This document shows positions 61,491-64,000 of a DNA stretch of 64,000 bases, in pieces. Each line of letters begins with the position of its first letter. The first letter of the stretch is position 1. The position numbers and the translations under genes were made by a program. Location of the stretch: positions 1 to 64,000 of the forward strand of contig NZ_BCUU01000003.1 in assembly GCF_001591385.1 (NCBI RefSeq), written 5' to 3'. The notes under the pieces were generated by a model, which saw only the letters and a program-made list of their open reading frames with translations, did no database searches and was not told the origin of the DNA. This stretch comes from Variovorax soli NBRC 106424 (lineage in GTDB: Bacteria > Pseudomonadota > Gammaproteobacteria > Burkholderiales > Burkholderiaceae_C).

Positions 61491-62134
61491 CACAGAACGA
61501 AGATCTCGCCGGTCAGCTTGAGCTGCGTGTTGCCGGTCCAGACCTGGCCGACCGCACCAGTGAAGCTCGACTGCTGGACGCTGCCGATCATCACGATGGT
61601 GCCGCCCGCGTTCGGGAAGGTGATTCGGACTGCAACCTCAGTGCCAGCCTTCTTGGCAGCGCGGAAGGCGTCCTGGATGGTGCTGTTCGGCGCGTAGTTG
61701 TAGTTCAGGGTCAGCGTGCCCGAGTCGGACAGTCCCACCTCGAATTCCTTCGCCGTCGAGCACACGGTCGTCACGTCGATCTCGTCGGCGGTGCCGTCCT
61801 GCTGATCCGCGCCGGTCAGTTCGCAGAAGTCCGAGTAGGTCAGCGGAGTGAACGTGCCGCCCGAGGTGTACGGCGTGTAGCCGGTGGAATCGACGCCGGC
61901 CAGTTCGAAGTCGTCCGTTGCAGGGTTGTCGACCACGAACAGCTTGTTGTTCAGCTCGGTCATGCCGACGACCGCAGCAATGCGGCCGACAGTGCCGAGC
62001 GCCAGCCCGTGAGCCGTAGAGGTCACGACCGCCGGGTCGGCTTCCGTGATGTCGGTGATGTTCTTGGCTACCCCGGAGCCGATGCTCACTTGAACTTGGG
62101 AGCCGTTGAATTTGAAGCGTTGACCGGAAGACAT
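61490..62134 (-). CDS. Phage major tail tube protein
   Basis: 214 residues. KFNGSQVQVSIGSGVAKNITDIT at the start, then a beta domain (VTSTAHGLALGTVGRIAAVVGMTELNNKLFVVDNPATDDFELAGVDSTGYTPYTSGGT) of the ubiquitin-activating-E1 FCCH-like type often found in phage proteins, then the tube domain (EFEVGLSDSGTLTLNYNYAPNSTIQDAF and FTGAVGQVWTGNTQLKLTGE). Position before the chaperone and tape-measure genes matches lambda V. Confidence 0.87.
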   Translation of the reverse strand: MSSGQRFKFNGSQVQVSIGSGVAKNITDITEADPAVVTSTAHGLALGTVGRIAAVVGMTELNNKLFVVDNPATDDFELAGVDSTGYTPYTSGGTFTPLTYSDFCELTGADQQDGTADEIDVTTVCSTAKEFEVGLSDSGTLTLNYNYAPNSTIQDAFRAAKKAGTEVAVRITFPNAGGTIVMIGSVQQSSFTGAVGQVWTGNTQLKLTGEIFVL

Positions 62135-62170
62135 GGTTTACCTGCTTTCTTTACTGACGGACTGACACAA

Positions 62171-62198
62171 AACAAAAAGGCCGCTCAGTGGCGGCCTT
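62171..62198 (-). terminator. Intrinsic terminator upstream of the tail-tube gene
   Basis: AAGGCCGC (62177-62184) / GCGGCCTT (62191-62198), loop of 6; on the minus strand followed by TTTGTTTT. Follows the DUF3168 gene (ends 62221), so the tail-tube gene should have its own promoter or readthrough. Confidence 0.75.
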
Positions 62199-62220
62199 GG
62201 CTTGGGAAACGTGGGTGCAG

Positions 62221-62586
62221 CTACGTGCTGCTTGGCGAATGAATGAAGTCCATGGAGCACCGATGCAACTTCAGTTCGGGCTCGTAGGTGCTGAATCCGC
62301 CCTCATTGCGGGTCGGCGGGGTGACGGCAGCCATCGCCGCCAGAACTTGCAGGCGCAGGGCGCGCGCCGAGTCGAAATCGGTCGAATACACGTCCACCTG
62401 AATCCGGGTGTCCGAGGTGTTTGCGGCGTCGTCGCCGCAGATGTCCTGAACTGGCGTGTCGCTGATGAAGGTGAAAAGAATGGCCGGCGTAATGGGCACT
62501 TCTGGCTTCTGCGGGAAGGTGCTCGCATACACCCGGTTGGCCACCAGTGGCGCCAGGGCGGCGAAGATGGTCTGTTCGAGGCTCAT
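62221..62586 (-). CDS. DUF3168 tail completion/terminator protein
   Basis: 121 residues. MSLEQTIFAALAPLVANRVYASTFPQ and IQVDVYSTDFDSARALRLQVLAAMA are DUF3168-like, corresponding to tail terminator gpU of lambda in position and size. Caps the tail tube at its head end. 4-bp overlap with the HK97-gp10-like gene. Confidence 0.85.
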   Translation of the reverse strand: MSLEQTIFAALAPLVANRVYASTFPQKPEVPITPAILFTFISDTPVQDICGDDAANTSDTRIQVDVYSTDFDSARALRLQVLAAMAAVTPPTRNEGGFSTYEPELKLHRCSMDFIHSPSST

Positions 62587-63050
62587 GCCTTGTTCGCCTT
62601 GTCGATGCGCTGCTTCAGCCGCGCCTTCATCGCGTCAATGACGGCCTGCTTGTTGTTGTCCAAGGCAGGGCGAAGGAACGGGCGAGCCGCCATCTTGGCC
62701 GTGCCGAACTCCACGAACCGACCGTAGAAGGCGTCCTTCGGAACCTTCCCGGAGCCGTGGCGGACGGTGACGATATGCTCTTCGGTCACGGTGCGCTCTG
62801 CAGGCGGCAGGCGCTTGACGATGATGTTCTTCTTCAGGTTGCCGGGTTGCGCGATCTGGTCCTTTTGCACGCCCAACTGGTGGGGCTGGTCCGACATGGG
62901 GGCGTTTGCGATGGCGGCCTTCTTGACCACCTGCGCGCCCGCATTCGACGCCGCGCGGGCGATCTTCCCCGACATGTCCACCGACAACTTGCTCAGCGCA
63001 TCGCCCAACTCCTTCAGGCCCTCGACCTTGATGGTGACGGTGCTAACCAT
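62583..63050 (-). CDS. HK97 gp10-like phage protein
   Basis: 155 residues. VTIKVEGLKELGDALSKLSVDMSGKIARAASNAGAQVVKKAAIANAP and VEFGTAKMAARPFLRPALDNN are the HK97_gp10/tail-joining signature. Connects head and tail. ATG 63050 (GGAG upstream), overlapping the head-closure gene by 8 bp. Confidence 0.9.
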   Translation of the reverse strand: MVSTVTIKVEGLKELGDALSKLSVDMSGKIARAASNAGAQVVKKAAIANAPMSDQPHQLGVQKDQIAQPGNLKKNIIVKRLPPAERTVTEEHIVTVRHGSGKVPKDAFYGRFVEFGTAKMAARPFLRPALDNNKQAVIDAMKARLKQRIDKANKA

Positions 63051-63372
63051 TGTTTTCTCCCGTCTCGCACACCAGGTCAACGTACTCGCGCCCGACGCTG
63101 TCAGGGATCACGGCGAGGATCGAATAGACCGTGCTGCCGTACACCGCCCGGCAGGTTGCATCGATGTCCTCGCGGAACCGAATGCGGATGCTGGCCTTCA
63201 CGAGGCTGACAGGGACCGCGGCGCTGCGCACGACCTCCATGCCGCTTTGGTGGCGCAGATGCGCCCAGACCTGCGCGATGTCCACCCACGCCTGAGTTGT
63301 GCCGCCCGTACCGGTGGGCGTTTCGACCAGGCGCTGCAGGAGCACGCGGGAATTGAGCGGTCCGGCTTTCAT
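63043..63372 (-). CDS. Phage head closure protein (head-tail joining)
   Basis: 109 residues. SRVLLQRLVETPTGTGGTTQAWVDIAQVWAHLRHQSGMEV is typical of the Phage_H_T_join family (SPP1 gp16-like), with a C-terminal strand RFREDIDATCRAVYGSTVYSILAV. Closes the portal after DNA packaging. ATGA overlap with the next gene. Confidence 0.88.
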   Translation of the reverse strand: MKAGPLNSRVLLQRLVETPTGTGGTTQAWVDIAQVWAHLRHQSGMEVVRSAAVPVSLVKASIRIRFREDIDATCRAVYGSTVYSILAVIPDSVGREYVDLVCETGENNG

Positions 63373-63704
63373 GCCAGAGGCGGCTTGCGCCGAGAAACGA
63401 GCAGTGCGGTCACGGGTCGCGGCAGGTAGTTGATGTCCCAGTCCTTGCCTTCTGCACCGTCCGGATCGCGCAGCATCACGCCAACCATGTAGAGGGTCGC
63501 GTTCTTCACGTCGTCCGGCACTACAACGTCTTGCTCCGGAATCGGGTCGCCGTTGACATCCAGCAGGAATTCGTTTGCCGCGTCGTCGAGGTGTCGCAGC
63601 ACGAGTGTCGAGGCGCCGCCAATCATCAGCTCAATGTCGGTGTCCAGCGCCGTGCCGTCGACCCGCAGGCGCAGCTTGGCTTCGTCGAGCGTCACGAGGT
63701 TCAT
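63369..63704 (-). CDS. Phage head-tail connector protein
   Basis: 111 residues. MNLVTLDEAKLRLRVDGTALDTDIELMIGGASTLVLRHL is the helical start of head-tail connectors of the HK97 gp6/DUF6-type, and VPDDVKNATLYMVGVMLRDP the second helix. Adaptor between portal and head-closure protein. 4-bp overlap with the upstream gene. Confidence 0.85.
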   Translation of the reverse strand: MNLVTLDEAKLRLRVDGTALDTDIELMIGGASTLVLRHLDDAANEFLLDVNGDPIPEQDVVVPDDVKNATLYMVGVMLRDPDGAEGKDWDINYLPRPVTALLVSRRKPPLA

Positions 63705-64000
63705 AGCTTCACCGGAGCCGTCTTGTCGATGCCGTTGCGGCCATCCTTGCCGTCGCGGCCCTTCTTCACCGCCAGGCGCCAGCCTTCGGACTCCGGTTCA
63801 CCAGGCTTACCCACCGGGGCGTCCTTTTGGGCAATCCAGAACGAGCCATTCCAGGTCACGCCGTCGCCGGCCTCGTAGGCGCGCTCCACGAACACGCCGC
63901 GGTCGATGACCACCGGCATGCGGAATGCGCGTTCGACCGACATTTCACCCTTGACGAGCCGAATCGTCACGGTGCGCTCGCCGTCGTGCTCGACCTGCAC
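63701..64000 (-). CDS. Phage protein with carbohydrate-binding-like and collagen-like end, 5' partial
   Basis: The last 99 residues are seen; the gene runs off the right edge. AYEAGDGVTWNGSFWIAQKDAPVGKPGEPESEGWRLAVKKGRDGKDG is the short beta module found after the head genes of many Burkholderiales prophages, followed by collagen-like GRDGKDGRNGID. Probably a decoration or adhesion protein of the head. Stop overlaps the connector start (ATGA). Confidence 0.7.
   Translation of the reverse strand: MQVEHDGERTVTIRLVKGEMSVERAFRMPVVIDRGVFVERAYEAGDGVTWNGSFWIAQKDAPVGKPGEPESEGWRLAVKKGRDGKDGRNGIDKTAPVKL

Noticed and set aside
47608-64000. Integrase, repressor or terminase in the visible prophage part
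   Set aside because: None of the genes to the right of the att site shows such domains; they must lie past the right edge if the prophage is complete.

Overview
The window is very GC-rich, with densely packed genes, many ATGA-type overlaps and frequent GTG/TTG starts. It carries a betaproteobacterial core block (hemW-rdgB-rph-PP2C-kinase // yicC-gmk-rpoZ-spoT // greB). Gene content and protein style point to Burkholderiales, most likely Comamonadaceae (Variovorax-like). No species can be fixed from the sequence alone.

1-7974: two BMP-type (nucleoside/purine-like) ABC uptake systems face away from each other. The left one (substrate-binding protein plus ATPase) runs off the window. The right one is a full set (ATPase, two permeases, substrate-binding protein) with a flavin-reductase-like protein and a guanine-deaminase-like enzyme. 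Both binding proteins carry Tat-like signals.

7985-12424: a minus-strand set of FAD oxidoreductase, APC amino-acid permease, RidA-like imine deaminase and pterin-4a-carbinolamine dehydratase, divergent from a TetR regulator across an AT-rich segment with two palindromes. This looks like an amine/amino-acid catabolic unit.

12463-34850: an organosulfur-scavenging region. A metNIQ-like transporter is coupled to a KPN_01858-type luciferase and two AhpD/CMD-fold proteins. Divergent from it are an orphan MetQ-like protein and a CysB-type LysR regulator. Then a 14.7-kb run of 13 minus-strand genes is read from 34850 down to 20155: LivJ-like binding protein, fused LivH-LivM permease, OsmC, LivG, LivF, VOC protein, SsuD, MsuE-like FMN reductase, two SfnB-type flavoproteins, a third MetQ, an NtaA/DszA-type monooxygenase and a D-aminoacylase-like lipoprotein. 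A 482-bp leader ahead of this run holds a promoter-like element and an intrinsic terminator, so attenuation is possible.

35333-47469: a membrane-anchored Mrr-type nuclease, tRNA-Ser(UGA), the core block above, and a small copper-type trio (DUF305, heavy-metal-associated domain, His-rich DUF4396). The last gene of the trio sits behind a MerR/CueR-like promoter with a 19-bp spacer.

47561-64000: the right arm of a prophage. It starts at a 3' fragment of tRNA-Arg(ACG), which marks the attachment site. Inward from there come small accessory genes (one behind a perfect-form LexA box), Rz with nested Rz1, a lambda R-type endolysin, two small membrane proteins (holins), a YadA-like tail fibre, and a tail module whose order (tape measure, DUF2460, DUF2163, NlpC/P60, tip protein) matches gene transfer agents and lambda-like siphoviruses. 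The tail chaperone pair has a lambda-like GGGAAAC -1 frameshift site. Head-tail joining genes continue off the right edge. Integrase, repressor, capsid, portal and terminase are not in view.
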